Positions 1 to 5,369 of a stretch of DNA of 5,369 nucleotides are shown in pieces. Within the stretch, counting starts at the first letter, position 1; each line of letters begins with the position of its first letter. The translations under genes were made by a program, and so were the position numbers. Origin of the DNA: an uncultured Eubacteriales bacterium. Lineage in GTDB: Bacteria; Bacillota; Clostridia; UMGS1883. Location: the NCBI GenBank assembly GCA_905195005.1, contig CAJJUC010000159.1, forward strand, positions 1-5,369, given 5' to 3'. The notes under the pieces were generated by a model. It searched no databases. It saw only the letters and a program-made list of their open reading frames with translations, and was not told the origin of the DNA.

Positions 1-727
1 TCTCCGAGTGCCCCGACATATCGACAACAAGCTTTTTGAGCACCACCTGAAGCGGAAGCTTGCTGTCATCTTGGTTAATAAGAATCATTGCCCACAGATA
101 ACCGTTCCAGCGGCTGACCGCATAAAACAGCCCGACAGTCGCAAGCGACGGAACTGCGAGCGGCAGAATTATATGCCACAGTATGTAAATATCCGAAGCG
201 CCGTCAATCTTTGCCGCTTCCTCAAGCGCTTCGGGAAGTCCCGCAAAATATGTTCTCAGCAGAATGAAATTATATGCCGAGCACGCGAACCCGAAAATGA
301 TTGCCGAGCGTGTGTTTAAAAGTCCGTAGTCACGGAATGTCAGATATATCGGAATCGTTCCTGCCGAAAACCACATTGTAAACGTGATGCATATATTGAG
401 AAACTTTGACCCGAAAAGGCGTTTCTTTGAAAGCGGATACGCACCGCAAACTGTTATAATAAGGTTTACAAGCGTTCCGAAAAGCATGTAGTAAACGGAA
501 TTGAGATATGAAATCCATATTCCGCTTCTGTGAAACACCTTTATGTATGCATTCACATTAAACCCGTTCGGAAAAAACCAAACCTTGCCCATGCTTATCG
601 CTTGAGGGGAGCTGAACGACGCCACAAGCACATACCAGATAGGATAAATGCACAGAAGCGCAACAATTGCAAGCACGGTGTAATTCACAGCGTTAAACGC
701 CGCTCTGCCCTTTGTTATTTTCATCAT
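1..727 (-). CDS. Carbohydrate ABC transporter permease, MalG/YtcP (LplC) type, 3' end cut by window
   Basis: Inner subunit of a CUT1-family sugar importer; it should pair with the permease encoded just upstream to form the membrane channel. The visible 242 residues start MMKITKGRAAF. Hydrophobic spans lie near residues 15-38, 74-97, 107-130, 140-160 and 186-203. The cytoplasmic EAA loop that docks on the ATPase is clear at about 166-192: E170-A171-A172, G176, then ILP at 187-189. Family members are usually about 290-300 residues, so roughly 50 C-terminal residues lie beyond position 1. I chose the first of two adjacent ATG codons (727 and 724) because AAGGAG at 743-738 sits 10 bases upstream. 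The gene starts 18 bp after the upstream permease stop, so the two are almost certainly cotranscribed. The substrate cannot be told from sequence; relatives carry oligosaccharides, often plant or host glycans. Confidence 0.93.
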   Translation of the reverse strand, partial: MMKITKGRAAFNAVNYTVLAIVALLCIYPIWYVLVASFSSPQAISMGKVWFFPNGFNVNAYIKVFHRSGIWISYLNSVYYMLFGTLVNLIITVCGAYPLSKKRLFGSKFLNICITFTMWFSAGTIPIYLTFRDYGLLNTRSAIIFGFACSAYNFILLRTYFAGLPEALEEAAKIDGASDIYILWHIILPLAVPSLATVGLFYAVSRWNGYLWAMILINQDDSKLPLQVVLKKLVVDMSGHSE

Positions 728-737
728 GACCTGTTTT

Positions 738-743
738 CTCCTT
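738..743 (-). promoter_or_regulatory. Ribosome binding site of second permease
   Basis: AAGGAG on the minus strand, 10 bases before the ATG at 727 and inside the 18-bp gap after the previous stop codon (TAG at 748-746). It supports the start at 727 and separate translation initiation within a shared mRNA. Confidence 0.8.
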
Positions 744-745
744 TC

Positions 746-1705
746 CTACCAAAGTCCGACATCGTTTACCTTGTTACTGATGTAGTTTGCGCATGCAACA
801 AGTATGAATCCGACCATCGAGTTGAAAAATCCGACTGCCGTCGATAAGCTGTAGTTTGCTTTTTCAATACCCATTCTGTAAATATAGGTGCTTATCGTGT
901 CCGCAGTGTCGTATGTGGCAGGCTGGTACAAAAGGATAATCAGTTCATAGCCGACATTGAGGATATTACCTATCTGAATGAGAAACATCGTTACTATTGT
1001 CGGGAGTATCCCCGGAAGCGTAACGGAAAGCGTTTGCCGCCATCTTCCGCCGCCGTCGATTTTACATGCCTCGTAAAGCTCCTGGTCAACGCCCGAAAGC
1101 GCCGATATGTACACGATTGAGTTATATCCCAGCCCGACCCATATGTTCGTGATTGTGTATATTGAGCGGAAGTATTCGGGCTTTGTAAGGAAATATATTT
1201 TATCAAATCCCAGCTTTGATAAAATGATGTTTACAACACCGTTTGACGGAGAAAGGAACAGCGTTACCATACCTGCAATTACAACCGTTGAAATAAAGTA
1301 AGGTATATATGAAAACGTCTGAACAACGCTTTTATATTTTTTTGATGAAACCTCATTTAACAGAAGCGCAAGAATTATCGGAAGCGGAAATCCGAACAAA
1401 AGCTGGTACAGGCTGATACAAAGCGTGTTTTTAAGTGTTCTCCCGAAAAATTCACTTTGGAAAAACTCACGGAAATGCTTCAGCCCCACCCAGGGGCTGC
1501 CGGCAATTCCTTTATACAGTCCGTAATCCTTAAAAGCAATCACCATACCCCCCATCGGGCGGAACACAAACAATATATAGTAAAGCAGGAACGGAATCAA
1601 AAGCAGGTAAAGCTGCCTGTCCCTGAAAATCTGAAGTAAAAGCTTGTTTGTCTGTGTTCCGTTCCTTTTCGCATTTTTTGTTTTGGCTGACGGTAACAAA
1701 TTCAT
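746..1705 (-). CDS. Carbohydrate ABC transporter permease, LplB/YteP type
   Basis: First permease of a CUT1-type sugar ABC importer, 319 residues, the normal length for this family. After a basic N-terminus, hydrophobic spans lie near residues 31-50, 93-116, 130-150, 181-203, 231-250 and 287-309. Family signatures are visible: PMGGMVIAFKDY at 50-61, GSPWVGLKHFREFF at 69-82, an EAA loop at about 209-235 (E212-A213-C214, G218, then TLPGILPT), and a C-terminal end in VGLW. The third position of the EAA triplet is Cys instead of Ala, a mild change. The ATG at 1705 is preferred because GGAAGG lies just upstream and because a longer in-frame start at 1792 would place the promoter inside the gene. 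It is first in its operon, with a promoter about 30 bp upstream, and is followed by its partner permease. No solute-binding protein or ATPase is in the window. Substrate unknown. Confidence 0.94.
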   Translation of the reverse strand: MNLLPSAKTKNAKRNGTQTNKLLLQIFRDRQLYLLLIPFLLYYILFVFRPMGGMVIAFKDYGLYKGIAGSPWVGLKHFREFFQSEFFGRTLKNTLCISLYQLLFGFPLPIILALLLNEVSSKKYKSVVQTFSYIPYFISTVVIAGMVTLFLSPSNGVVNIILSKLGFDKIYFLTKPEYFRSIYTITNIWVGLGYNSIVYISALSGVDQELYEACKIDGGGRWRQTLSVTLPGILPTIVTMFLIQIGNILNVGYELIILLYQPATYDTADTISTYIYRMGIEKANYSLSTAVGFFNSMVGFILVACANYISNKVNDVGLW

Positions 1706-1708
1706 ACA

Positions 1709-1716
1709 CCTTCCTT
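1709..1716 (-). promoter_or_regulatory. Ribosome binding site of first permease
   Basis: AAGGAAGG on the minus strand, ending 3 bases before the ATG at 1705 (its AGGA core is 6 bases away). It decides the start against the in-frame upstream codon at 1792. Confidence 0.75.
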
Positions 1717-1736
1717 GTGGATTGTTTCTTAGTTTT

Positions 1737-1765
1737 ATTTTAGCAGCACACGGCTCTTTTTTCAA
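1737..1765 (-). promoter_or_regulatory. SigmaA-type promoter of the permease operon
   Basis: TTGAAA at 1765-1760, a 17-bp spacer, and TAAAAT at 1742-1737. Five of six bases match the housekeeping consensus in each box, with ideal spacing. Transcription would begin near 1730, leaving a leader of about 25 bases before the ATG at 1705. It lies downstream of the terminator at 1864-1908, so the permeases form an independent unit. Confidence 0.75.
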
Positions 1766-1783
1766 TTTACAATAATAATTTAC
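1764..1783 (-). repeat. Short direct repeat next to the permease -35 box
   Basis: GTAAATT occurs twice on the minus strand, at 1783-1777 and 1770-1764, 13 bp start to start. The proximal copy overlaps the -35 box by two bases. The position fits an activator or UP-element-like site, but the sequence is AT-rich and the repeat is only 7 bp, so chance is plausible. Confidence 0.3.
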
Positions 1784-1863
1784 GATATGCAATTTGTGTA
1801 CTTTGCCCCAAATAATGCATCTTTTCAGGTAAAATATATTAATATATCCTGTCCTTTCCGATA

Positions 1864-1908
1864 AAAAAACAGTTCTGAGAAATCAGTGATTTCTCAGAAC
1901 TGTTTTTT
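1864..1908 (-). terminator. Intrinsic terminator of the c-di-GMP gene, overlapping its stop codon
   Basis: A perfect 21-bp inverted repeat, 1864-1884 against 1888-1908, around a 3-base loop. The GC-containing core is CAGTTCTGAGAAATC, and the minus-strand transcript ends in seven U residues (1869-1863). The TGA stop at 1896-1894 and the last four codons lie within the 5' arm. The plus strand also has a T-run after the hairpin (1903-1908), so the element could work both ways, although no plus-strand gene approaches it. Confidence 0.93.
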
Positions 1909-4227
1909 ATTTTTATACATTTCGCGGTCAGCCTGCTCTATTGCTTTTGCAAAAGGCTTGCAGCCGTATGCCCCTCCGATGCTGACGCTCAGCTCAAGCT
2001 GAGGATATTTCGGCGCCCTTGAAGCTGCAACATTCTTTTTTATTTTTTCCATATATCCGAGGAACGCCATTTCGGATACGTCGTTAAAGATAATCAGAAA
2101 TTCATCGCCGCCGTAACGGATAATCACATCGTTATCACGAACGGAGGAAATGATAGTACCGGATATGTGTTTCAAAACCACATCGCCTGCCGGGTGTCCG
2201 TATACGTCATTAATCTGCTTGAAACCGTCAACGTCGATAACCGCAACAGCGTCGGCATTTTCAAAATTGTCTCTGAAATCCTCTAAATACATCCGAGAAT
2301 ATGCGTTTGTAAGCGCGTCACGGTAAAAATCAAGGAAAAGCAGGTTAGCGCGCTCGGGAATATGATTTTGTTCGACAGCTTCAATACTGTCGTTTACGCA
2401 GAAAGCAATCTCTATCACACAATCACGATCCGCCGCTTTAATTTTCTTGGAAATGACCGAGTAAAGCCTGCCGTCCATCACTTCAAGCTTTGTCAGCCAC
2501 GTTTTTTCGGATAAAGCCCTGAGCGATGTGCAGTTGCTGCAGCAGTCACATCTTCCCCAAATGCCGAAGCATTTTTCATCGGTTTTTATAAGCTCTCCGC
2601 CTTCGGTCATTTTTAAAACGCATGAGGTGTGAGGATCAACAATGCGCACAATATCAAACAGCCTTGTCATTGTTTTATAAACCCACTCAAGGCTTTCGCC
2701 GTTTTTCAGAACATTTCTGAGCCCGGCATTTGTTATTTTATCGTGAATGTCGGTAAACTGACCGAGAGCCGAAATATATTCCTCTCCGCGCACCGGCCAG
2801 ACGGTTCGCGCCGTCAGCCTGTGCCAGCGATATGTTCCGTTCACGGGAATAAGTACGTCCATCTCCGTATAAGGATGCTCACGCGTTGTTTGTGTAAGCT
2901 TTTTTATGAACCGATTCCGGTCCTCCGGTGATAAAAGGCTTATATCATCGCCGTCGTTCAGCATCAGAATTGTATCCACCGGGTTTGATTCATACCGGTT
3001 TCTATAAATAACTTTTTGCAGAACAGCGTCGTACTCAAACTGAATCCCCCCTGCCTGCTGCTTGAAAAATTCCTTCTTTGTTTCCTCATTTATAAAAAGC
3101 CGCTGCGATCGGTCATCAAACGGCAGCTTCATGCTGCTGAGCATTTCCGCGGCAAGCCGATGCGCCTCATGCACATAGTCAAATCTTTTATCATTTGCCT
3201 TCATTTTGCTCCCGAGCTCTTGCTCAACCTCTTTAAGGCATGAAATCATCAGCGGATTAAACTGTCCGCACTCCCCGTTGCATATCATATATATTGCGTG
3301 CTCATGTGAATATGCCTTTTTATAGCATCGCTCGCTCGTCAGCGCGTCATAAACATCGGCAATTGCAACAACCTGCGCCGAAATCGGAATTTCATCCCCC
3401 TTGAGTCCGTCGGGATAACCTCCGCCGTCCCATCTTTCATGATGCCAGCGGCAGATTTCATGTGCCGTTTTCACAAGCACGTCATTCTGCATGACGGGAG
3501 CGCTGTAAAGCATCTTATCTCCGCATGTGGTATGCGTTTTCATGATTTCCCATTCTTCGGCAGTCAGCTTGCCCGGCTTATTGAGAATTTCCTCCGGAAT
3601 TGCGATTTTTCCTATATCGTGCAGCGCAGAAAGCGTTGTTATATTCGATATGTCAATTTCAGACAGCTTGTAACGGTCACTGATTTTCACAAGATGCCGA
3701 AGAAGAAGCTCCGAAATTGTCCGCATATGCAGCGTGTGGCTTCCTGCTTCATTATTTCTCAGCTCAACAACGTAACTGAAAATGTTGATCATGGCAGTAT
3801 TGATTTTTTCACGCTCGTAAACCTGATTTTCAACAAGCTGAACAAGCTGCCTTTGTTTTAAATAAAGCGTCAGCGTGTTTTCCACACAGTGCCTGATTTC
3901 AAGCTCGGAAAAAGGGTGTACGTATGCGCTCGCTCCGAGCTCGTACGCCTTTCGCCGGGAATCAGAGGCGATTTCCGGAGATAGAACGATTACGGGAGTT
4001 TCCTCAATCCAGCGCCGTTTATTCATAATTTCAAGGACTTCAAGCCCGTTCATTACCGGCATGTTTATACCCAGCAGGACTATATCCGCGGCAATTCCGC
4101 TGCTCAGCATCCCGATAAGCTCAGCGCCGTTTTCCGCAAAAAGATAGCTGTAATCCGCACCGAGAATTTTCATCAGATGCTCACGGATTTCAGCCTCGCT
4201 GACGGCAATCAGTATTTTATAGTTCAT
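1894..4227 (-). CDS. c-di-GMP turnover protein: degenerate REC, HD-GYP, two PAS-like regions, GGDEF
   Basis: A 777-residue soluble protein with no membrane span, predicted to both degrade and make cyclic di-GMP. Residues 1-120 form a receiver-like domain without its phosphorylation residues: the acidic pair is V9/S10, the acceptor site is G53 and the usual Lys before Pro-Phe is H104. Residues about 140-335 are an HD-GYP phosphodiesterase with all expected metal ligands: E160, H164, H203-D204 (then IGK), H232, H262-H263 and D291, plus GGGYP at 268-272. Residues about 375-500 look like a PAS domain. Residues about 503-618 are a second sensor-like region with C553, C560, C562, C563 and C566. Residues about 630-775 are a GGDEF domain with D665, N673-D674, GGDEF at 706-710 and an RxxD inhibitory site (R697, D700). 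The ATG at 4227 is chosen because GGAG lies 8 bases upstream; an in-frame TTG at 4260 has no ribosome site. The gene has its own promoter and terminator. Whether both enzymes are active is inference. Confidence 0.94.
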   Translation of the reverse strand: MNYKILIAVSEAEIREHLMKILGADYSYLFAENGAELIGMLSSGIAADIVLLGINMPVMNGLEVLEIMNKRRWIEETPVIVLSPEIASDSRRKAYELGASAYVHPFSELEIRHCVENTLTLYLKQRQLVQLVENQVYEREKINTAMINIFSYVVELRNNEAGSHTLHMRTISELLLRHLVKISDRYKLSEIDISNITTLSALHDIGKIAIPEEILNKPGKLTAEEWEIMKTHTTCGDKMLYSAPVMQNDVLVKTAHEICRWHHERWDGGGYPDGLKGDEIPISAQVVAIADVYDALTSERCYKKAYSHEHAIYMICNGECGQFNPLMISCLKEVEQELGSKMKANDKRFDYVHEAHRLAAEMLSSMKLPFDDRSQRLFINEETKKEFFKQQAGGIQFEYDAVLQKVIYRNRYESNPVDTILMLNDGDDISLLSPEDRNRFIKKLTQTTREHPYTEMDVLIPVNGTYRWHRLTARTVWPVRGEEYISALGQFTDIHDKITNAGLRNVLKNGESLEWVYKTMTRLFDIVRIVDPHTSCVLKMTEGGELIKTDEKCFGIWGRCDCCSNCTSLRALSEKTWLTKLEVMDGRLYSVISKKIKAADRDCVIEIAFCVNDSIEAVEQNHIPERANLLFLDFYRDALTNAYSRMYLEDFRDNFENADAVAVIDVDGFKQINDVYGHPAGDVVLKHISGTIISSVRDNDVIIRYGGDEFLIIFNDVSEMAFLGYMEKIKKNVAASRAPKYPQLELSVSIGGAYGCKPFAKAIEQADREMYKNKKQF

Positions 4228-4277
4228 CTGTGTAACTCCATAATCAATTTTTCTGCACAAACAACAACATTTGCCAT
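4224..4277 (-). CDS. Possible 17-codon leader ORF overlapping the c-di-GMP gene start
   Basis: An ATG at 4277 opens a frame encoding MANVVVCAEKLIMELHR. Its TGA stop (4226-4224) overlaps the ATG of the main gene in an ATGA arrangement, the classic geometry of translational coupling. The ATG falls about 9 bases after the -10 box, so the mRNA would begin at or within a few bases of it. There is no room for a Shine-Dalgarno site, so translation would have to be leaderless. The peptide shows no attenuator-like codon run beyond three Val codons. I do not recognise it. The geometry is seen directly; translation is speculation. Confidence 0.25.
   Translation of the reverse strand: MANVVVCAEKLIMELHR
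4236..4239 (-). promoter_or_regulatory. Ribosome binding site of the c-di-GMP gene
   Basis: GGAG on the minus strand, 8 bases before the ATG at 4227. It decides the start in favour of 4227 (protein begins MNYKILIAV) over the upstream TTG at 4260. It lies inside the possible leader ORF at 4277-4224. Confidence 0.75.
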
Positions 4278-4285
4278 TATGTATA

Positions 4286-4314
4286 ATTATAGTATACTAT
4301 CCGCACCGTGTCAA
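4286..4314 (-). promoter_or_regulatory. Perfect-consensus sigmaA promoter of the c-di-GMP gene
   Basis: TTGACA at 4314-4309, exactly 17 bp, then TATAAT at 4291-4286: all twelve bases match the housekeeping consensus. Transcription should begin near 4280-4278, giving a leader of about 50 bases before the ATG at 4227. A 12-bp palindrome overlaps its spacer and -10 box and could be an operator. Confidence 0.88.
4289..4300. repeat. 12-bp palindrome over the -10 region
   Basis: ATAGTATACTAT is a perfect palindrome covering the downstream end of the spacer and part of TATAAT. A second overlapping palindrome, TATAATTATA, lies at 4282-4291. The placement would suit a repressor that blocks this strong promoter, but -10 regions are AT-rich and short palindromes arise there by chance. 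Confidence 0.4.
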
Positions 4315-4357
4315 CGTTTTTCGTGAAATCCGAACCGTTATTGCCATAATATATTTG

Positions 4358-4418
4358 AGGTTAATACCGAATATCTTCACTCTGCATACCCGGTATTATA
4401 AGTACGGCAAAATAACCT
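4358..4418. repeat. Nested inverted repeats in the spacer upstream of the c-di-GMP gene
   Basis: TAATACCG at 4362-4369 is repeated inverted as CGGTATTA at 4391-4398 (8 bp, 21-base gap). An outer pair, AGGTTA at 4358-4363 and TAACCT at 4413-4418, surrounds it and shares two bases with it. It lies in the 338-bp spacer 4228-4565, upstream of the main promoter. It could be a binding site or a weakly folded RNA. I recognise no riboswitch or known ncRNA here, and no gene in the spacer other than the leader-ORF candidate. Confidence 0.35.
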
Positions 4419-4423
4419 GACAT
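4395..4423 (-). promoter_or_regulatory. Weak candidate second promoter upstream of the c-di-GMP gene
   Basis: TATAAT at 4400-4395 is preceded, after 17 bp, by ATGTCA at 4423-4418, which matches four of six bases of the -35 consensus. The -10 box overlaps one arm of the inverted repeat CGGTATTA. If used, it would add about 110 bases of leader. The consensus promoter at 4286-4314 makes it dispensable. Confidence 0.25.
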
Positions 4424-4509
4424 GTTCGTCAAGCTTTTTTATATATTCGTTTTCACGCCCTGTCCGGCGGACACAAATGCCGATAACGTAATAATGACGC
4501 AGCATACAT

Positions 4510-4558
4510 AAAAGCAGCTGCGGCAAAACAAAACCACATTTTGCCGCAGCGCATTTTT
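4510..4558 (-). terminator. Hairpin terminator after the Cys-rich gene
   Basis: A perfect 12-bp stem, GCTGCGGCAAAA at 4517-4528 against TTTTGCCGCAGC at 4539-4550, with a 10-base loop. Beyond a 3-base mismatch, AAAA at 4510-4513 and TTTT at 4554-4557 can pair too. On the minus transcript the stem begins 15 bases after the stop codon and is followed by UGC and then four U, a short tract for an intrinsic terminator. The plus strand has a better T-run (4554-4558). Position and GC-rich stem argue for a terminator of the upstream gene. Confidence 0.7.
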
Positions 4559-4565
4559 ATGCTTA

Positions 4566-5369
4566 TCAGTCGGAGCACTCCGTGTCATGCGGTTCGGCTG
4601 AGCCGCATTCGCACGTGTCATCCGTTGCCTCATGCACAGGCGGGAAAAATTCATCAACCGGGAAGCTGATGTTTGCAAACATTTCGCACGGATCATCCGG
4701 CGTGCTTGCAACACATTCCTTATCCGGAATACAGAAGTCATATGCCGGAATGAGAAGCTGAACATTTCTCTCAAGCTTGATAATTGTGAACAAGCCGAGT
4801 GAAACAAATACCCTGCGCTGATTCTCGCGGCAGCTTACGAAGCGATCCTCAAACACTCTGCGCACACAGTCGGGAATGTTGCAGATGTCGAGGTCCTCAT
4901 CGGAATATCGGCAGCATGAATCACCGGGTTCAGCAATTTTTGCACCAAGGCAAATGGGGTCAACAACCTCAACAACTGCCTTGGGCATGTTGGTTTTCTG
5001 CCAGAGCTGAGGGTCAAAGCTGTCCTCCTTGTATTTCGATGTGAAGATTTTTGCGCTGCCCTCACTGCCGAACAGAACAACCTTTTTATTGAACGATGCA
5101 ACGCCTTCAACAATTACGGGGCGCGAAATTCCGGTATATGCCTCAAGAGTAATGCGGAAGAAGAAATTCAGGTCAACGGTGTAATATCCGCGGTTAAACG
5201 GCATTTTTTCAACATCGCTGAAAACCCAGATTATTTCCGATTTTCTGCATTTAATATCGATTGCGCGGTCGATAACCTCCTGCCCTGTTTCCGTTAAGTA
5301 CACCCTCATACATTCTATGCATTCCTTGCTTCTGCACGAATCGTATATTTTATCGGTCTGAATGCATAC
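4566..5369 (-). CDS. Cys-rich protein of unknown function, N-terminus outside window
   Basis: The frame is open from the right edge to TGA-TAA at 4568-4563, giving 267 visible residues. An internal ATG at 5309 (residue 21) has no convincing ribosome site, and the codons before it read as protein with regular cysteines (C2, C12, C17, C20), so the start is beyond 5369. Seventeen cysteines are visible, about 6 percent, with CC near 4910, two Cys in DFCIPDKEC and a tail of CEC and Cys-Ser-Asp after an acidic, Pro-containing segment. The middle has short conserved-looking motifs: PFNRGYYTVDLNFFFR at 57-72 and VVLFGSEG at 97-104. There is no signal peptide or membrane span in the visible part. From memory it resembles an uncharacterised protein family seen in Clostridia; I cannot assign a function. 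A hairpin terminator follows. Metal binding or disulfide cross-linking would fit the cysteines but is inference. Confidence 0.85.
   Translation of the reverse strand, partial: VCIQTDKIYDSCRSKECIECMRVYLTETGQEVIDRAIDIKCRKSEIIWVFSDVEKMPFNRGYYTVDLNFFFRITLEAYTGISRPVIVEGVASFNKKVVLFGSEGSAKIFTSKYKEDSFDPQLWQKTNMPKAVVEVVDPICLGAKIAEPGDSCCRYSDEDLDICNIPDCVRRVFEDRFVSCRENQRRVFVSLGLFTIIKLERNVQLLIPAYDFCIPDKECVASTPDDPCEMFANISFPVDEFFPPVHEATDDTCECGSAEPHDTECSD

Noticed and set aside
330..518. Possible frameshift in the second permease suggested by a separate 62-codon minus-strand frame
   Set aside because: Reading the permease frame base by base from 727 to 1 shows no stop and continuous membrane and EAA-loop sequence; the other frame is a shadow.
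1706..1792. 29-residue N-terminal extension of the first permease from an ATG at 1792
   Set aside because: It would contain the promoter and ribosome site of the gene, and the shorter 319-residue product matches the family length.
1834..1847. 14-bp palindrome ATATATTAATATAT between terminator and permease promoter
   Set aside because: It is pure A/T in an AT-rich spacer and does not extend into any mixed-base arm, so it is likely a composition effect.
3439..3861. 140-codon plus-strand frame, and similar ones at 8-319, 530-847, 2629-2931 and 3875-4147
   Set aside because: All are antisense shadows of well-supported minus-strand genes, with no recognisable domains or ribosome sites.
4228..4260. 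TTG start 11 codons upstream for the c-di-GMP protein
   Set aside because: No ribosome site before it. The ATG at 4227 has GGAG at good spacing, and the receiver fold starts directly there.
4228..4565. A c-di-GMP riboswitch before the c-di-GMP gene
   Set aside because: I looked for the conserved core motifs of class I and II riboswitches and did not see them on the minus strand. The transcript leader from the main promoter is also too short, at about 50 bases.
4439..4807. 122-codon minus-strand frame with a Cys- and Val-rich hydrophobic tail
   Set aside because: Most of it is an alternative frame of the Cys-rich gene, and the tail is simply read-through of the terminator hairpin and spacer. 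No ribosome site, and the composition is not protein-like.
4566..5309. Treating ATG 5309 as the start of the Cys-rich gene
   Set aside because: The same frame is open for 20 more codons to the window edge with ordered cysteines, and there is no clear Shine-Dalgarno site before 5309.

Overview
This 5.4 kb window looks like chromosomal DNA from a Gram-positive anaerobe of the class Clostridia, possibly a gut Ruminococcaceae/Oscillospiraceae-type organism. That is inferred from LplB/YtcP-style sugar permeases, the style of the c-di-GMP protein, a Cys-rich protein resembling (from memory) an uncharacterised clostridial family, strong AGGAGG-like ribosome sites and housekeeping-type promoters. All credible genes lie on the minus strand, so transcription runs from high to low coordinates. 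I see no tRNA, rRNA, CRISPR array, transposase or prophage gene.

Layout in transcription order: (1) 5369-4566 holds the 3' part of a Cys-rich protein of unknown function. Its reading frame is open to the right window edge, so its start lies outside. A GC-rich hairpin at 4517-4550 follows it. (2) 4565-4228 is a 338-bp spacer with that hairpin, an inverted repeat, a weak possible upstream promoter, a perfect-consensus promoter (TTGACA, 17 bp, TATAAT) and a possible 17-codon leader ORF. (3) 4227-1894 encodes a 777-residue c-di-GMP protein with a degenerate receiver, an intact HD-GYP phosphodiesterase, two PAS-like sensor regions (the second with a cysteine cluster) and an intact GGDEF cyclase with an I-site. 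Its stop codon lies inside the 5' arm of a 21-bp intrinsic terminator. (4) 1863-1706 is a short spacer with a good promoter (TTGAAA, 17 bp, TAAAAT). (5) 1705-746 and 727-1 encode two ABC sugar-transport permeases separated by 18 bp; the second runs off the left edge.

The window therefore contains three transcription units. The two permeases should form the membrane channel of a CUT1-type carbohydrate importer, whose binding protein and ATPase are not in the window. The c-di-GMP protein is bounded by its own promoter and terminator. Its adjacency to the transporter does not show a functional link. The most notable material is in this protein: a receiver that has lost its phosphorylation chemistry, attached to both a c-di-GMP-degrading and a c-di-GMP-making domain, with a Cys-cluster sensor in between.
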